DNA of 64,000 nt from Eubacterium sp. (GCA_029258375.1 JARHZA010000001.1:1035564-1099563); one strand, 5' to 3'. Shown: positions 47,927 to 58,607, counted from the first letter of the stretch. The notes: generated by a model from the sequence alone, not told the origin. Translations and numbers: made by a program.

Positions 47927-48937
47927 TTAGATTGATTGATCTACTACAACATACAAATTTGTATATTGATATGATTCAACTTCTTGCTTAGCAACAACCA
48001 AATCAAAAATACTTTTTACAGAATTATATCCTTGTTCATAAGGCTGCTGACAAACAGTTGCAAGTATATCACCACTAAGCAAAGCCTCTCTCGTTACTTC
48101 TGTATCGTCAAAAGAGCAAACTTTAATTTGCCTTCCACTTTCTTCAATTGCTTTTAGTGTTCCGCTAACACCACCGGCAGTAATACAAACAAAATCAAGT
48201 TCTGGACTTTTAGTCAAAACACTTTTCATTGTTTTATAGGCTACATCATTATCGTCATTATTTTCAACAACATCAATAATCTTTATATTATCATATTGAT
48301 TTGCGATACTGCAAACACCTTCAACTCTAAGTCTATGACCTTTATGTAATGTGTTACCAGTAACGATACAAACCCTTGCATTGCCATTTGACAACAAACC
48401 AACAAGTCTTCCGGCAACTTTTCCACTCTTCAAATAATCGCACCCCACATAAGTGAGTCTATTAGAGTCTGTTACATCACTTGATAAAAGAACAACATTT
48501 ACGCCCTTTTCAACAAGCTCATTGATTTTATTAACTACCTTAGAATCATCAACAGGTGTTAATATTAAATTCTTAACGTCATTTGGTAAGTTATCAATCG
48601 CATCTATTATTGTTTTTGAATCATAACCTTTAACCTCGGTAAGATTTATTTCTAATCCATAGTCAGAATATGCTTCTTTAGCAGCAAATAAACCTCTTTT
48701 TATCTCATCAAAAAATGAGTTTCCTACACTATTTAAAATAACTTCAATTTTAACAGAATGATTAGAATAAGCGAGTGCTTTGCCTATTAGATTTGGTTTA
48801 TAATTATACTCTTTTGCTATTTTTAAAATTCGCTCTTTAGTATCAGGGTTTACTCCAGGTCTGTTTTTTAAAGCCCTATCAACAGTTCCTCTGCTTACCC
48901 CTGCAATTTCTGCTATTTTCTGTGCTGTGATTGCCAA
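47927..48937 (-). CDS. LacI-family transcriptional regulator
   Basis: 336 residues: N-terminal LacI helix-turn-helix (AQKIAEIAGVSRGTVDRALK with hinge NRPGVNPDTKERI), then a periplasmic-binding-protein-type sensor of the ribose/xylose-binding kind (ILTPVDDSKVVNKINELVEKGVN in two parts, VCIVTGNTLHKGHRLRVEG). It probably binds a sugar such as xylose or a xylo- or manno-oligosaccharide. It is divergent from the GH3-GH2 pair, and a 28-bp palindrome lies between the two, so it should repress them and itself. Confidence 0.9.
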   Translation of the reverse strand: MAITAQKIAEIAGVSRGTVDRALKNRPGVNPDTKERILKIAKEYNYKPNLIGKALAYSNHSVKIEVILNSVGNSFFDEIKRGLFAAKEAYSDYGLEINLTEVKGYDSKTIIDAIDNLPNDVKNLILTPVDDSKVVNKINELVEKGVNVVLLSSDVTDSNRLTYVGCDYLKSGKVAGRLVGLLSNGNARVCIVTGNTLHKGHRLRVEGVCSIANQYDNIKIIDVVENNDDNDVAYKTMKSVLTKSPELDFVCITAGGVSGTLKAIEESGRQIKVCSFDDTEVTREALLSGDILATVCQQPYEQGYNSVKSIFDLVVAKQEVESYQYTNLYVVVDQSI

Positions 48938-48967
48938 ATAATCAACTCTTTCTTATATACAATAAAG

Positions 48968-48996
48968 TTGCTTTTATTATTAAATCGTGATATAAT
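48968..48996 (+). promoter_or_regulatory. Promoter of the GH3-GH2 operon
   Basis: TTGCTT (48968-48973), 17-nt spacer, TATAAT (48991-48996) with TGA before the -10. The start site would fall near 49003, in the middle of the palindrome at 48992-49019, so a bound repressor would block it. The leader is about 68 nt and ends in GGGAAAGG before the ATG. Confidence 0.7.
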
Positions 48997-49019
48997 ACCG
49001 TACACGTGTACGATATTAT
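48992..49019. promoter_or_regulatory. LacI-type operator palindrome
   Basis: Core CGTACACGTGTACG (48999-49012) is a perfect 14-bp palindrome, and after one base on each side ATAATA (48992-48997) mirrors TATTAT (49014-49019), making 28 bp of near-perfect dyad symmetry. It covers the predicted start sites of both divergent promoters. A central CG with mirrored arms is typical for LacI-family operators. Confidence 0.8.
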
Positions 49020-49020
49020 G

Positions 49021-49049
49021 ATTATATCATAGCATACTTAACTTGTCAA
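49021..49049 (-). promoter_or_regulatory. Consensus sigma-A promoter of the LacI-type regulator
   Basis: On the minus strand TTGACA (49044-49049), exactly 17 nt, TATAAT (49021-49026), plus TGA before the -10: a full consensus match. The start site falls at about 49014, at the edge of the shared palindrome, so autorepression is likely. Confidence 0.8.
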
Positions 49050-49070
49050 TGTGGGAAAGGTATTTACAAT

Positions 49071-51173
49071 ATGACTGAAAACAATAAAATCAACCATGAT
49101 TTACTTGGAAAAAAGTTATCAAGAGAAATGAATGTTTTAGAGCTGTGTTCACAAGTTCGACATTCTGCAAGACAAATTAAAAGACTTGGAATAAAGAAAT
49201 ATAACTGGTGGAATGAAAGTTTACATGGAGTTGCAAGAGCTGGAATTGCTACAGTATTTCCCCAAGCAATTGCTATGGCATCGACTTTTGATGAAAACAT
49301 AGTATTTAAAGTAGCAAGCATTATATCAAATGAAGCAAGAGCAAAGTATAATTATAGCCAAAGTATAAAGGATTATGGTATTTATAAAGGTCTTACAATG
49401 TGGTCACCAAATATAAATATTTTTCGTGATCCACGTTGGGGACGTGGTCAAGAAACTTATGGTGAAGACCCATACTTAACAAGTAGATTTGGTGTTGCTT
49501 TTATAAAAGGTCTACAGGGAGACGATGAAAAATACATAAAAACATCTGCCTGTGCAAAACATTTTGTTGTTCACAGTGGCCCTGAAGCAGAAAGACATAG
49601 TTTCAATTCTATTGCTTCAAAAAAAGATATGTTTGAAACATATTTACCGGCATTTAAAGCTGCGGTAATTGAAGGAAAAGTTAGTGGTGTAATGGGTGCC
49701 TATAACAGAACAAATGGCGAAGCATGTTGTGCTTCTCCTACACTAATGAAAAAACTACTTAGAGATACTTGGAATTTTGACGGTTATTATGTATCAGACT
49801 GTGCAGCATTACTTGATATAGTTTTTAAGCACAAAATAGAAAAAAATCCTTTTAAAGCAGCTGCACTTGCAATGAATTCAGGATGTGATCTTGAATGTGG
49901 AGTACTATATAACCTGTTGCCCTTTGCAAAAATGTTTGGATATGTAAGTAAAGAAACATTGCGTGAATCTGTTGCAAGACTTGTATCAATTAGAAGTCAG
50001 CTTGGTATGTTTGATGAAAACTGCAAGTATAACAAAATTGAATTAAACGAAAACGCAACTGAAGAAAACGAAAATTTTGCAATAGAAGTTGCAAGAAAAT
50101 CGGTTGTACTTCTTGAAAATGACGGAATTTTACCTTTAACTCCAAATAAACAAAGTATTTTACTAACTGGTTACAATGCAGAAAACGAAATCGCTTACTT
50201 AGGAAACTACTATGGCGAACCTTCCTCTTACATAAAGGTATTAGACGCAATCAAAGAGGAAAACAAAAACACAATTTACTCACAAGGCACACACTTATTT
50301 GATTCTCGAAAAAACGCTGATAAGAATGATGCAATTGAAAAAGCAAAAGTATCTGATGTGATAATTGTTTGTACTGGCCTTGACTCTTCTATTGAAGGTG
50401 AAGAAGCTGGTGGAATGCTTGCCGGTGGCGGTGGTTCACTTGGAAAACAAGGAGACAGAATTTCACTTGAACTACCAAAAGTTCAACAAGACTTTCTTGA
50501 GGATTTAATTTCTTTAAATAAAAAAATAATTATTCTTAATTTTTCTGGTGGTTGCATAGATTTTAGAAAATATAAAGATAGAGTTAATGCCATATTACAA
50601 TGTTGGTATCCTGGTGCTAAAGCCGGAAAAGCAATTGCTGATATTTTATTTGGTAAGACTTCCCCAAGTGGAAAATTGCCTATAACTTTTTACAATAGTA
50701 TTGTTGATCTTCCCCCATTTGAAGATTATAATATGGTTGGACGAACTTACAGATATTACAAAGGAGAAGTTCAATATCCATTCGGCTACGGATTAACTTA
50801 CACAGATTTTGATTTAGTTAATTCAAGTTTTAATAGCAATTCTAACACAATAACATTAACTATAAAAAACACAGGAAATCAGACTTGTGATGAAGTTTTA
50901 CAACTTTATGTTTCATACCCTCAAACAGACTATCCTATGCCAATAAAATCACTTATTAAAACAAGAAGAATGGAAATACTTGCTAATAAGGAAGTTGAAG
51001 TTAAATTTACAATTGATGAAAAAGACTTATATTCATTTGATAATGACGGAAACGAAGTATTTTTAAATGGAACTTACAAATTTAATTTATTTGATGGACA
51101 AAATATAAACATAGATTGTTGTGAAATAGTAAACAACAATTCTACAAAAATCATTGAAAAATGCTGTTTATAA
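49071..51173 (+). CDS. Glycoside hydrolase family 3, beta-xylosidase-like
   Basis: A 700-residue GH3 enzyme with no signal peptide, so cytoplasmic. The N-terminal barrel has KYNWWNESLHGVARAG and ATVFPQA, KHFVVHSGPEAERH, and the nucleophile D243 in YYVSDCAALL; this set is typical of the xylosidase/arabinofuranosidase branch of GH3. The alpha/beta sandwich domain carries GLDSSIEGEEAGG and QGDRISLELPKVQ, and a fibronectin-III-like tail follows. It would release xylose from the non-reducing end of imported oligosaccharides, in line with xylA and xylB nearby. A beta-glucosidase activity cannot be excluded. Divergent from the regulator and followed by GH2. Confidence 0.85.
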   Translation: MTENNKINHDLLGKKLSREMNVLELCSQVRHSARQIKRLGIKKYNWWNESLHGVARAGIATVFPQAIAMASTFDENIVFKVASIISNEARAKYNYSQSIKDYGIYKGLTMWSPNINIFRDPRWGRGQETYGEDPYLTSRFGVAFIKGLQGDDEKYIKTSACAKHFVVHSGPEAERHSFNSIASKKDMFETYLPAFKAAVIEGKVSGVMGAYNRTNGEACCASPTLMKKLLRDTWNFDGYYVSDCAALLDIVFKHKIEKNPFKAAALAMNSGCDLECGVLYNLLPFAKMFGYVSKETLRESVARLVSIRSQLGMFDENCKYNKIELNENATEENENFAIEVARKSVVLLENDGILPLTPNKQSILLTGYNAENEIAYLGNYYGEPSSYIKVLDAIKEENKNTIYSQGTHLFDSRKNADKNDAIEKAKVSDVIIVCTGLDSSIEGEEAGGMLAGGGGSLGKQGDRISLELPKVQQDFLEDLISLNKKIIILNFSGGCIDFRKYKDRVNAILQCWYPGAKAGKAIADILFGKTSPSGKLPITFYNSIVDLPPFEDYNMVGRTYRYYKGEVQYPFGYGLTYTDFDLVNSSFNSNSNTITLTIKNTGNQTCDEVLQLYVSYPQTDYPMPIKSLIKTRRMEILANKEVEVKFTIDEKDLYSFDNDGNEVFLNGTYKFNLFDGQNINIDCCEIVNNNSTKIIEKCCL

Positions 51174-51220
51174 TATTGATGAAATATATTATATATTGAA
51201 AAAATTATGTGGAGGATAAA

Positions 51221-53668
51221 ATGAACACTTTAAATCTTGATGGAAATTGGCAATTAAATTTTTTAGGAAAAACATATAATGCTACCGTTCCTGGACTTGA
51301 TGTGCTTGATCTTATTGCTGCTGGAGAAGTACCTGAAACAGATAATATTGAAAATGATAATATTTATTTTTACATTTCTGAACATGATAAAACTTTTTCA
51401 CGCAAATTTAATGTAACAAAAGAAAATTTGCAAGAAGATATTATAGAAATTTTCTTTGAAAGATTAGATACTCTTGCAACTATTTTCATAAATAACAAGA
51501 AGGTTGCAAAAACAGAAAATATACATTTAACATACTGCTTTAACATTAAAGATTATCTTGTTGAAGGAACAAACACTATTGATATAGAATTTAAAAGTTT
51601 AAGAAAACATATTGAAGAAAAGCAAAAAGAATTAAAATTACCATATAATGCAATGGGTACAACAGGACACCCACACATAAGAAAAGCGTCTTGCTCATTT
51701 GGATGGGATTTTGCCCCTGAACTTTGCCCTCAAGGTATAAGTGGACACTGTGAAATACGTTTTAGATCAAATCCAACAATTAGTTACTTGAAATTAAATC
51801 AAGAACTTCAAAACAACTTAGGATATATTAAAGGTGAATTAGAATTTACTGAACAAGTAAATTCTGGTGAATTAAAAATAACTTTAACAAATCCGAATGG
51901 AGATATAGAATCACAAGAGATTGATCCGACTAAAACAAATGAATTTAATTTTGAAGTTGATAAACCAGAACTATGGTGGTGCAACGGATTAGGGGCTCAA
52001 CCCCTCTACACTGTAACAGTAGAATACATAAACGACAAAAAAATTATTTCATCTGTAACTAAACGTATTGGATTTAGAGAAATAAAACTCGATACTTCAA
52101 AAGATGAATATGGCACAAACTTTCAATTTGTTGTAAATGGTAAACCTATTTTCGCAAAAGGCGCAAATTACATTCCTACCGATGCTCTTTATACAAGAAT
52201 TACAAAAGAAAAAATAAGAGAGTTATTATTTGAATGTAAAAATGCAAACATGAATATGATTAGAGTTTGGGGCGGCGGATTCTATGAAAGTGATGACTTT
52301 TATGACATTTGTGACGAACTCGGATTGCTTGTTTGGCAAGATTTTGGATTTGCTTGTTGTGCATATCCATTTATGAACGAAAATTTTCTTAACAATGTCG
52401 CATTCGAAGTTATATACAATACAAAAAGACTTATGCATCACGCTTCGCTTGCTCTTTGGTGTGGAAATAACGAGATAGAATCCATTTCACTTGCTTGGCT
52501 AAATCGTACTTCTTTTATAAATAGCACTGGAAAATTCTTTTATGAAATATTACCTAAGTTAATAAGAAAATATGATAATTCCACCCCATACCACGCTTGC
52601 AGTCCTTCATCAGGAAAATATATGAAACATATAAATGGAGACAAGCACGGCGATACTCATATATGGAACGTTTGGCATGGTTATCAATATAAAGAATATT
52701 TCAAAAAAAGATTCACTCGTTTCGCAAGCGAGTTTGGTATGCAATCATATCCAAATGAAAACATAACACCTCATCAAAAATGTGACTTAGGTGAAGAAAG
52801 ATTAAATTATTATCTATCTTCCCTTTTTACAGTTCCTAAAAATAGAAAAGAAAAAGTTTATTTAACTCAAATTATTCAATTAGAAGCTATGAGAGAAGCT
52901 GCTGAACATTTTAGAAGAAATTCTAACAGATGTCACGGCTCACTTTATTGGCAACTAAATGACTGCTGGAGTAGTGCTTCTTGGTCTGCACTTGATTGGA
53001 AAGTTGGCAGAAAGGCACTTATGTATGGAACTAAACATTTTTACGAAAATGTTCATTTAAGTGCAAGTGAAAACAAGGGCAATATTGAAGTATATATAAG
53101 TAACGATTTAAAAGAAAAATTTCAAGGTAATGTTTTAATTGAAAAAATCAACACTTTAGATAATCAAAAGATGTTGATTGTAAAGAAAAACATAGAGATA
53201 GATGCTCTAAGCTCAAGTAAAATTTCCTGCTTCGATATTTCTAAAATTAAAACAAATGAAGAAGTTTTAGTAATGAAACTATATGATAACAAAGACACAC
53301 TTGTAAGTGAAAATAGAGAAATTTTCTGCAACAACAATGAACTTAAACTAAATAATGCAAATATAAAATTAACTTTATCTGGAGAAAATGAAAATAGATT
53401 CATAACAGTTTCTTCAGATGAATACGCAAGATATGTATTTATTGATATTCCTTCAATAAAACTCTCAGATAATTTCTTTGATTTATCTAAAGGAGAAGAA
53501 AAAGTTATCAAAATAGAATCAGGCGAAAAGTTAAGCACAATTAACGCATTTTCACTTTGTGATGTAATGAAAAACGCAAACACAAGCGAAGATAAAAAAA
53601 CTTATCTAAAAGAGTATTTTAGGCCAATGGGACTTGCAAATAGAATTTCAAGATACTTTGATAAATAA
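51221..53668 (+). CDS. Beta-mannosidase, glycoside hydrolase family 2
   Basis: 815 residues, cytoplasmic. The order is a jelly-roll domain (NLDGNWQLNFLGK, VPGLDVLDLI), an immunoglobulin-like domain, a TIM barrel with RVWGGGFYESDDFYDICDE, and beta-sandwich tails. The acid/base is E418 in WCGNNEIE and the nucleophile E504 in RFASEFGMQS, both in beta-mannosidase context. It would remove beta-1,4-linked mannose from mannan or N-glycan-derived oligosaccharides. I use ATG 51221 (GGAGG at 5 nt); the frame is open 4 codons further. It is 47 nt after the GH3 gene and shares its promoter. Confidence 0.9.
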   Translation: MNTLNLDGNWQLNFLGKTYNATVPGLDVLDLIAAGEVPETDNIENDNIYFYISEHDKTFSRKFNVTKENLQEDIIEIFFERLDTLATIFINNKKVAKTENIHLTYCFNIKDYLVEGTNTIDIEFKSLRKHIEEKQKELKLPYNAMGTTGHPHIRKASCSFGWDFAPELCPQGISGHCEIRFRSNPTISYLKLNQELQNNLGYIKGELEFTEQVNSGELKITLTNPNGDIESQEIDPTKTNEFNFEVDKPELWWCNGLGAQPLYTVTVEYINDKKIISSVTKRIGFREIKLDTSKDEYGTNFQFVVNGKPIFAKGANYIPTDALYTRITKEKIRELLFECKNANMNMIRVWGGGFYESDDFYDICDELGLLVWQDFGFACCAYPFMNENFLNNVAFEVIYNTKRLMHHASLALWCGNNEIESISLAWLNRTSFINSTGKFFYEILPKLIRKYDNSTPYHACSPSSGKYMKHINGDKHGDTHIWNVWHGYQYKEYFKKRFTRFASEFGMQSYPNENITPHQKCDLGEERLNYYLSSLFTVPKNRKEKVYLTQIIQLEAMREAAEHFRRNSNRCHGSLYWQLNDCWSSASWSALDWKVGRKALMYGTKHFYENVHLSASENKGNIEVYISNDLKEKFQGNVLIEKINTLDNQKMLIVKKNIEIDALSSSKISCFDISKIKTNEEVLVMKLYDNKDTLVSENREIFCNNNELKLNNANIKLTLSGENENRFITVSSDEYARYVFIDIPSIKLSDNFFDLSKGEEKVIKIESGEKLSTINAFSLCDVMKNANTSEDKKTYLKEYFRPMGLANRISRYFDK

Positions 53669-53671
53669 AAC

Positions 53672-53701
53672 AAAAGGCGACTTCAAAAGAAGTCGCCTTT
53701 T
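53672..53701. terminator. Bidirectional terminator between the GH2 gene and the metallophosphoesterase gene
   Basis: Perfect 13-bp stem AAAAGGCGACTTC/GAAGTCGCCTTTT (53672-53684 with 53689-53701), loop AAAA, 3 nt after the GH2 stop and 11 nt after (in minus orientation) the metallophosphoesterase stop. It serves both convergent units. Confidence 0.9.
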
Positions 53702-53711
53702 TAATATGTAT

Positions 53712-55205
53712 TTATTTAACTGTAAATGATTTTTCTAAGAACGCTTTGCTTGTAAGACCAAATGAGTTAGTAGCATAAACTTTAACAGTGTAGTCGTCTG
53801 CTTTTAAATCATGCAATACACATTGTTCTGTGTACGCATTGTTTGCACCTAAAATATAATTCTTGCCGAAATAACGAGTATATGTTTTTTCGCCTTTTGA
53901 ATTTTCGATTTCAAGAAGATAATATTTTACAGGCACACTTTGATCTGCTGCATCAAATGTAACAGTTACATTATTATTATCAGGAACTGCGGTGATACTT
54001 GCATTATTGAAGAATGGTTCTTTTCCTTGACCAAGAATTTCTTTAGTTCTTGTAAAATCATTTTTAGTGAATGAATTCATTGAAAATTCTTCGCCAAACT
54101 TGATGCCAGTATTAAAATTGACTTTGTCAAGTTTAAATGAATTATTTTCTGTATCCACTTCCATAATAAAACCATTATTTACATCATTTCTATATGGAAC
54201 ATCATCTGTTTTTTCGATACCTAAAATTTGTGGGTTAATAAGATAATCTTTATTTAATAATTTTTCGTGATTGCCTGCAATATAATCTTCTATTGAAATA
54301 TCTTTAGGCATATCCTCGTCTTTGATCCAGTCAAAATCAAAATAGCTTGATGTTCCAGTATTAACTAATGTAAAGTCTTTTTGCATAATAGAACGTTCAT
54401 CACTTAAACAGTAGTGTGAGTGACTTGTAAATACAACAGCTTGTGGATAATCTTTTAGAACATTATAAATTTCTTCAAACTGTGGAGTAGCCCAGTGTCC
54501 ACCATTGATCGTATTATCAATTGGCATATGTAAGAATACAAATATTGGTTTATTTGGATCTTCTTTCGCTGCCGCAGCCATTTGCTCCTTTAAAAATGCA
54601 ATTCTTTTTGGATTATATGTTCCATCAGCCAATGTTCCATTACTTTTTGCAAGTTCTTCGTCGCCTTTTTCAAGTTTTGAATTTGAAATTGAAATGAAAC
54701 TATAACCATTAACAATTGTTCTTGCATTTAATGGTAAACCAGTTGCCTTATAATATTGGTGTTCTTGATTTCCACCATAAAATTCATGATTACCCATTGG
54801 ATAAATAAAATGTGGCATATCTTTTCGATCTTCACCATATACATAGTCTAATATCTTATTATAAGCACTATATGCAGCGTAGTCGCCAGTGGCATTTACA
54901 ACATCACCGTTTAAAACAACCATATCAACATCTTGCTTTTTAAAATATTTTAAAGCTTTTGTTAAATGGTCTCCACCACCCATAACAGTTGCATAATCCC
55001 AGCCATATAAGTGCTTTTCAACTTGTGGTAATTGAGAATCAGATATGATACCGACCTTTATTTTTTTGTCAGACTTGGCCTGAACTTCTTCTACTTTGTA
55101 TTGCATATCTTTTGGAACACTTGTAAGTTTGTATGCAACTCCTCCACCTATTGCAGCAAGTGCTAAAATGCTTACTGTAACAATAATAGCAATTTTCTTT
55201 TTCAT
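53712..55205 (-). CDS. Extracytoplasmic calcineurin-like metallophosphoesterase with Fn3/Ig-like tail
   Basis: 497 residues: an N-terminal signal anchor (about residues 4-24, IAIIVTVSILALAAIGGG), then a di-metal phosphoesterase domain with VGIISDSQ, VVLNGDVVN, PMGNHEF, FLHMPIDN and TSHSHYC, i.e. the D-x-[HQ], GDxx, GNHE, H and HxH ligands in order (the first motif is DSQ in place of DxH). A C-terminal beta-domain of about 90 residues resembles fibronectin III (YYLLEIENSKGEKTYTR, DYTVKVYATNSFG). Substrate unknown. It is the last gene of the xyl cluster. Confidence 0.88.
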   Translation of the reverse strand: MKKKIAIIVTVSILALAAIGGGVAYKLTSVPKDMQYKVEEVQAKSDKKIKVGIISDSQLPQVEKHLYGWDYATVMGGGDHLTKALKYFKKQDVDMVVLNGDVVNATGDYAAYSAYNKILDYVYGEDRKDMPHFIYPMGNHEFYGGNQEHQYYKATGLPLNARTIVNGYSFISISNSKLEKGDEELAKSNGTLADGTYNPKRIAFLKEQMAAAAKEDPNKPIFVFLHMPIDNTINGGHWATPQFEEIYNVLKDYPQAVVFTSHSHYCLSDERSIMQKDFTLVNTGTSSYFDFDWIKDEDMPKDISIEDYIAGNHEKLLNKDYLINPQILGIEKTDDVPYRNDVNNGFIMEVDTENNSFKLDKVNFNTGIKFGEEFSMNSFTKNDFTRTKEILGQGKEPFFNNASITAVPDNNNVTVTFDAADQSVPVKYYLLEIENSKGEKTYTRYFGKNYILGANNAYTEQCVLHDLKADDYTVKVYATNSFGLTSKAFLEKSFTVK

Positions 55206-55245
55206 TTTTTACACCCCTAAAAAATAATTATATAAAGAACTATTT

Positions 55246-56715
55246 TTATAAAATCGAGTTCTTAATACCATAATAAAGTCTTTTATAATTTTGATAAATA
55301 CTATTGTATTTTGAAAAGTTTGATTTATTAGCAACAATTTTAGACGAATTTAACGTATTCATTTTTTCGCTTGCAATTTCAATAGAAGGAAATACTCCAC
55401 TGCCAACTGCAGACAATATTGCTACACCAAGAGCACCACTTTCTGCGTTGTCAGAAACAGTTAAATCATTATTTAAAATATCAGATAAAACTTGTAACCA
55501 GAAATTACTATTTGCTCCTCCACCACAAACTTTTAATGAATTCATTTTTATTCCATTTTCAGCAATAACTTCGCAACAATCTTTCAAACTGAAACAAACT
55601 CCTTCAATAACTGCTCTATATAAATTAAAGCAATTATGATTCGCAGACAAACCAGTAAAAGAACCACGACAATCAGAGTCTAAATGAGGTGTTCTTTCCC
55701 CCATTAAATAAGGTAAAAAAACTATACCATCACTCGAAATCTTGTTTGCTTCATTATCGAGTTCTTTATAGGAATACTTATCAGCAAAATTGTGTTTAAA
55801 CCAGCTAACTGAAAGACCACATCCCTGTGTAACACCCATAATGTGCCACATATCATCAACTGCATGGCAAAAAGTGTGTGTTCTGCCCAAATTATCATAA
55901 ACAGGCTCATCAATCGCAGTGAAAACAACACCACTTGTGCCAAGTGAAATACTTGCTGTATTTTCTTTTATGATTCCATTTCCAAGAGCTGCTGCAGCCT
56001 GATCACCAGCACCTGCAACAACAATAGTCTCGGTTGAAAGACCTGTAATATCGCTAACCTCTTTAGTAATATTTCCAATTGGTTTTGAGCTTTGAAATAC
56101 TTTAGGAAGTAAATTTTCGTTAATCTCAAATGTATCTATAAGTTCATTGCTCCATTTTCTGTTAGTTACATCAAAATAACCTGTTCCACTTGCATCTGAA
56201 ACATCAGTTGCAAATTCGCCAGTTAGACAAAAATTTATATAGTCTTTCGGTAACAAAATTTTGTAAATTTTATTATAAATATTTGGACAATTATTTTTAA
56301 TCCATAGTAACTTACTTAGCGTAAAAGAAGTATTTGGAGCATTTAAAGTTAGTTCGATATATTTTTCTTTTCCAACAGTATTTATAATTTGATCTACTTC
56401 TTTTTGTGTTCTTTGGTCACACCAAATAATGCTGTTACAGAGTGGCTTTAATTCTTCATCAAGAAGAACAAGTCCGTGCATTTGACCTGAAATTCCAACA
56501 CCTTTAATTTTGATTGGATCAACATTTGATGCAACTTCTTTTAATGTTAATATTGCTGCGTCTTTCCAGTCATTCGGACGTTGTTCTGCCCAACCATTAT
56601 TTTTTTGAATAAGATCATATTCTTTGCTTGACGTTGCAACAATTTCACCTAATTCATTGAATAATACAGCTTTAGTAGCAGATGTACCTACATCTATACC
56701 AACAAAATAACTCAT
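55246..56715 (-). CDS. xylB: Xylulokinase
   Basis: An FGGY kinase of 489 residues that phosphorylates D-xylulose to feed the pentose phosphate pathway. Landmarks: [19 protein letters not shown] (phosphate 1), [13 protein letters not shown] with the catalytic-site QMHG typical of xylulokinases, [14 protein letters not shown], and [20 protein letters not shown] (adenosine). The ATG overlaps the xylA stop by 4 nt. Confidence 0.95.
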   Translation of the reverse strand: MSYFVGIDVGTSATKAVLFNELGEIVATSSKEYDLIQKNNGWAEQRPNDWKDAAILTLKEVASNVDPIKIKGVGISGQMHGLVLLDEELKPLCNSIIWCDQRTQKEVDQIINTVGKEKYIELTLNAPNTSFTLSKLLWIKNNCPNIYNKIYKILLPKDYINFCLTGEFATDVSDASGTGYFDVTNRKWSNELIDTFEINENLLPKVFQSSKPIGNITKEVSDITGLSTETIVVAGAGDQAAAALGNGIIKENTASISLGTSGVVFTAIDEPVYDNLGRTHTFCHAVDDMWHIMGVTQGCGLSVSWFKHNFADKYSYKELDNEANKISSDGIVFLPYLMGERTPHLDSDCRGSFTGLSANHNCFNLYRAVIEGVCFSLKDCCEVIAENGIKMNSLKVCGGGANSNFWLQVLSDILNNDLTVSDNAESGALGVAILSAVGSGVFPSIEIASEKMNTLNSSKIVANKSNFSKYNSIYQNYKRLYYGIKNSIL

Positions 56716-58034
56716 AACTTTTTACCTGTTAAAACAATATATTGGTTTACAAGATTTTCTAAGTATTCTTGTCTGCCACTTTCTGCAAATGGTTCTGCAC
56801 TATTTAACGCATATTCTTCAAGTTCTTCAAATGATGTAGACTTATTTGAAATTTTTTCTCCGATACCTTGATTATAAGAACTATATCTTCTATTTACAAA
56901 TTCATCTATAACGCCGTCTTCGATCATCTTATTTGCAACTAAAAGACCGTAAGCGAATGCATCCATACCCGCAATATATGATAGAAAAATATCTTCATGT
57001 GTATTACTTGCACGTCTTGCTTTTGCATCAAAGTTAAGGCCACCATTGGTAAATCCACCGCTCTTTAATACTTCATACATACACATTGTTGTGTCATAAA
57101 GATTTGTTGGGAATTGGTCAGTATCCCAACCTAAAAGCATATCGCCTTGGTTTGCATCAATTGAGCCGAAAACATCATTATCTCTTGCAACTCTTAACTC
57201 ATGTTGGAAGGTATGACCTGCAAGTGTTGCGTGGTTTGCCTCAATATTCATCTTGAAATCATTTTGAAGACCATATTTTCTAAGAAAAGCAAGCACTGTT
57301 GCAACATCAAAATCATATTGATGCTTTGTTGGTTCTTTTGGTTTAGGTTCAATGTAAAAATCGCCTGTAAATCCAATTTTTCTACCATATTCAACAGCCA
57401 TTTTCATAAGATATGCCATATTATCTTGTTCTTTTGCCATATCTGTATTCAAAAGAGTTTCGTATCCTTCTCTTCCACCCCAGAAAACATAACCCTGACC
57501 ACCAAGTTCAACTGTGATTTCAAGAGCTTTTTTGATTTGGGCAGCGGCATAAGCGAATACATCTGCATTAGGAGATGTTCCAGCACCACACATATATCTT
57601 GGATTATTAAAGCAGTTTGCTGTACCCCATAATAATTTAATCCCAGTTCTTTCCATTTCTGATTTTATAACTGGAACGATTTGATCTAAATAATCATTTG
57701 TTTCTTTTAATGTACTACCCTCTGGTGCAATATCTCTGTCGTGAAAACAAAAATACTCAATACCAAGTTTTTCCATAATTTCAAATGCTGCATACACTTT
57801 ATGTTTTGAAATTTCAATTGGAGAAGTGGCATTAAAACTTTTATCTGCTGTTCCTCTACCAAACATATCAGTACCGTCTCCACACATTGTGTGCCACCAG
57901 CTAAGAGCAAATTTAAGGTGTTCACTCATTTTTTTTCCATTTACGATTTTATCAGCATCATAATACTTAAATGAAAATGGATTTGAAGATTCAACACCCT
58001 CAAATTTAATTTTATTTATGTTTTCAAAATACAT
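56712..58034 (-). CDS. xylA: Xylose isomerase
   Basis: Converts D-xylose to D-xylulose. 440 residues, the class II length. The catalytic H98 and D101 lie in [13 protein letters not shown]; metal ligands appear in [27 protein letters not shown] and GSIDANQGD, and the usual [11 protein letters not shown] is present. The start is ATG 58034 (AGGAG at 7 nt); a further 12 codons upstream are open but run into the membrane protein gene. Transcribed with xylB. Confidence 0.97.
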   Translation of the reverse strand: MYFENINKIKFEGVESSNPFSFKYYDADKIVNGKKMSEHLKFALSWWHTMCGDGTDMFGRGTADKSFNATSPIEISKHKVYAAFEIMEKLGIEYFCFHDRDIAPEGSTLKETNDYLDQIVPVIKSEMERTGIKLLWGTANCFNNPRYMCGAGTSPNADVFAYAAAQIKKALEITVELGGQGYVFWGGREGYETLLNTDMAKEQDNMAYLMKMAVEYGRKIGFTGDFYIEPKPKEPTKHQYDFDVATVLAFLRKYGLQNDFKMNIEANHATLAGHTFQHELRVARDNDVFGSIDANQGDMLLGWDTDQFPTNLYDTTMCMYEVLKSGGFTNGGLNFDAKARRASNTHEDIFLSYIAGMDAFAYGLLVANKMIEDGVIDEFVNRRYSSYNQGIGEKISNKSTSFEELEEYALNSAEPFAESGRQEYLENLVNQYIVLTGKKL

Positions 58035-58035
58035 A

Positions 58036-58605
58036 TTATTTCTCCTCAATTTTTTTATTAGAAAATACAAATATTAAGTTAGCAATAAATGCTAATGAAC
58101 CTGCCAAATAAAACAATGGTTCATAAGATATTCTTTCAGGTGCTAACAAACCTAATAATAAAGTTATTACAAAGGTTAAAGCAAAACAAACATACTTATA
58201 AATCCCTTTTGATAAGATCGAACCAAAAGAAAATCCACAAAAAAGTCCAACTAAGCCACCAATTATTCGAGCAACCCACATAACAACAAGACTAATAGAG
58301 TTAGTTTTAAGAAGTGGCAAAAGCATTTGTAAATTATAAACATTTAAAAATGCTAACAAAATAATAAATGCACCCATAAAAAGCAAACCTATACACAACA
58401 ATGAATCATTTGATTTTTTATGTTTTAATACAGCACTTATTACTAAACCAATAATAAACAAAGGAATAAAAATACTTTTTGATAATACCGAAACATCTTG
58501 ATCAGTAATAGCAGATGTAAAAATGAAATTTGGCAATTCAAACAGTACAAGCACAATACACATTGCAGAGCTTATTGAAGTTAAAACATCAACTAACTTT
58601 CTCAT
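58036..58605 (-). CDS. Six-TM membrane protein of unknown function
   Basis: 189 residues with about six membrane helices (roughly 8-30, 45-62, 70-90, 101-125, 133-151 and 162-182) and a short basic/acidic tail KKIEEK. I recognise no transporter or enzyme motif. It sits 1 nt before xylA and 2 nt after the secreted GH18 gene, so it belongs to the same transcript. It is too small and lacks the signatures of an MFS or ABC permease. Confidence 0.75.
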   Translation of the reverse strand: MRKLVDVLTSISSAMCIVLVLFELPNFIFTSAITDQDVSVLSKSIFIPLFIIGLVISAVLKHKKSNDSLLCIGLLFMGAFIILLAFLNVYNLQMLLPLLKTNSISLVVMWVARIIGGLVGLFCGFSFGSILSKGIYKYVCFALTFVITLLLGLLAPERISYEPLFYLAGSLAFIANLIFVFSNKKIEEK

Positions 58606-58607
58606 CT

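Noticed and set aside
55235-55263. Internal promoter or terminator between xylB and the metallophosphoesterase gene
   Set aside because: A 7-bp AAGAACT/AGTTCTT repeat with a 15-nt loop and a TATAAT are present, but no -35 fits and the stem is too weak for a terminator.
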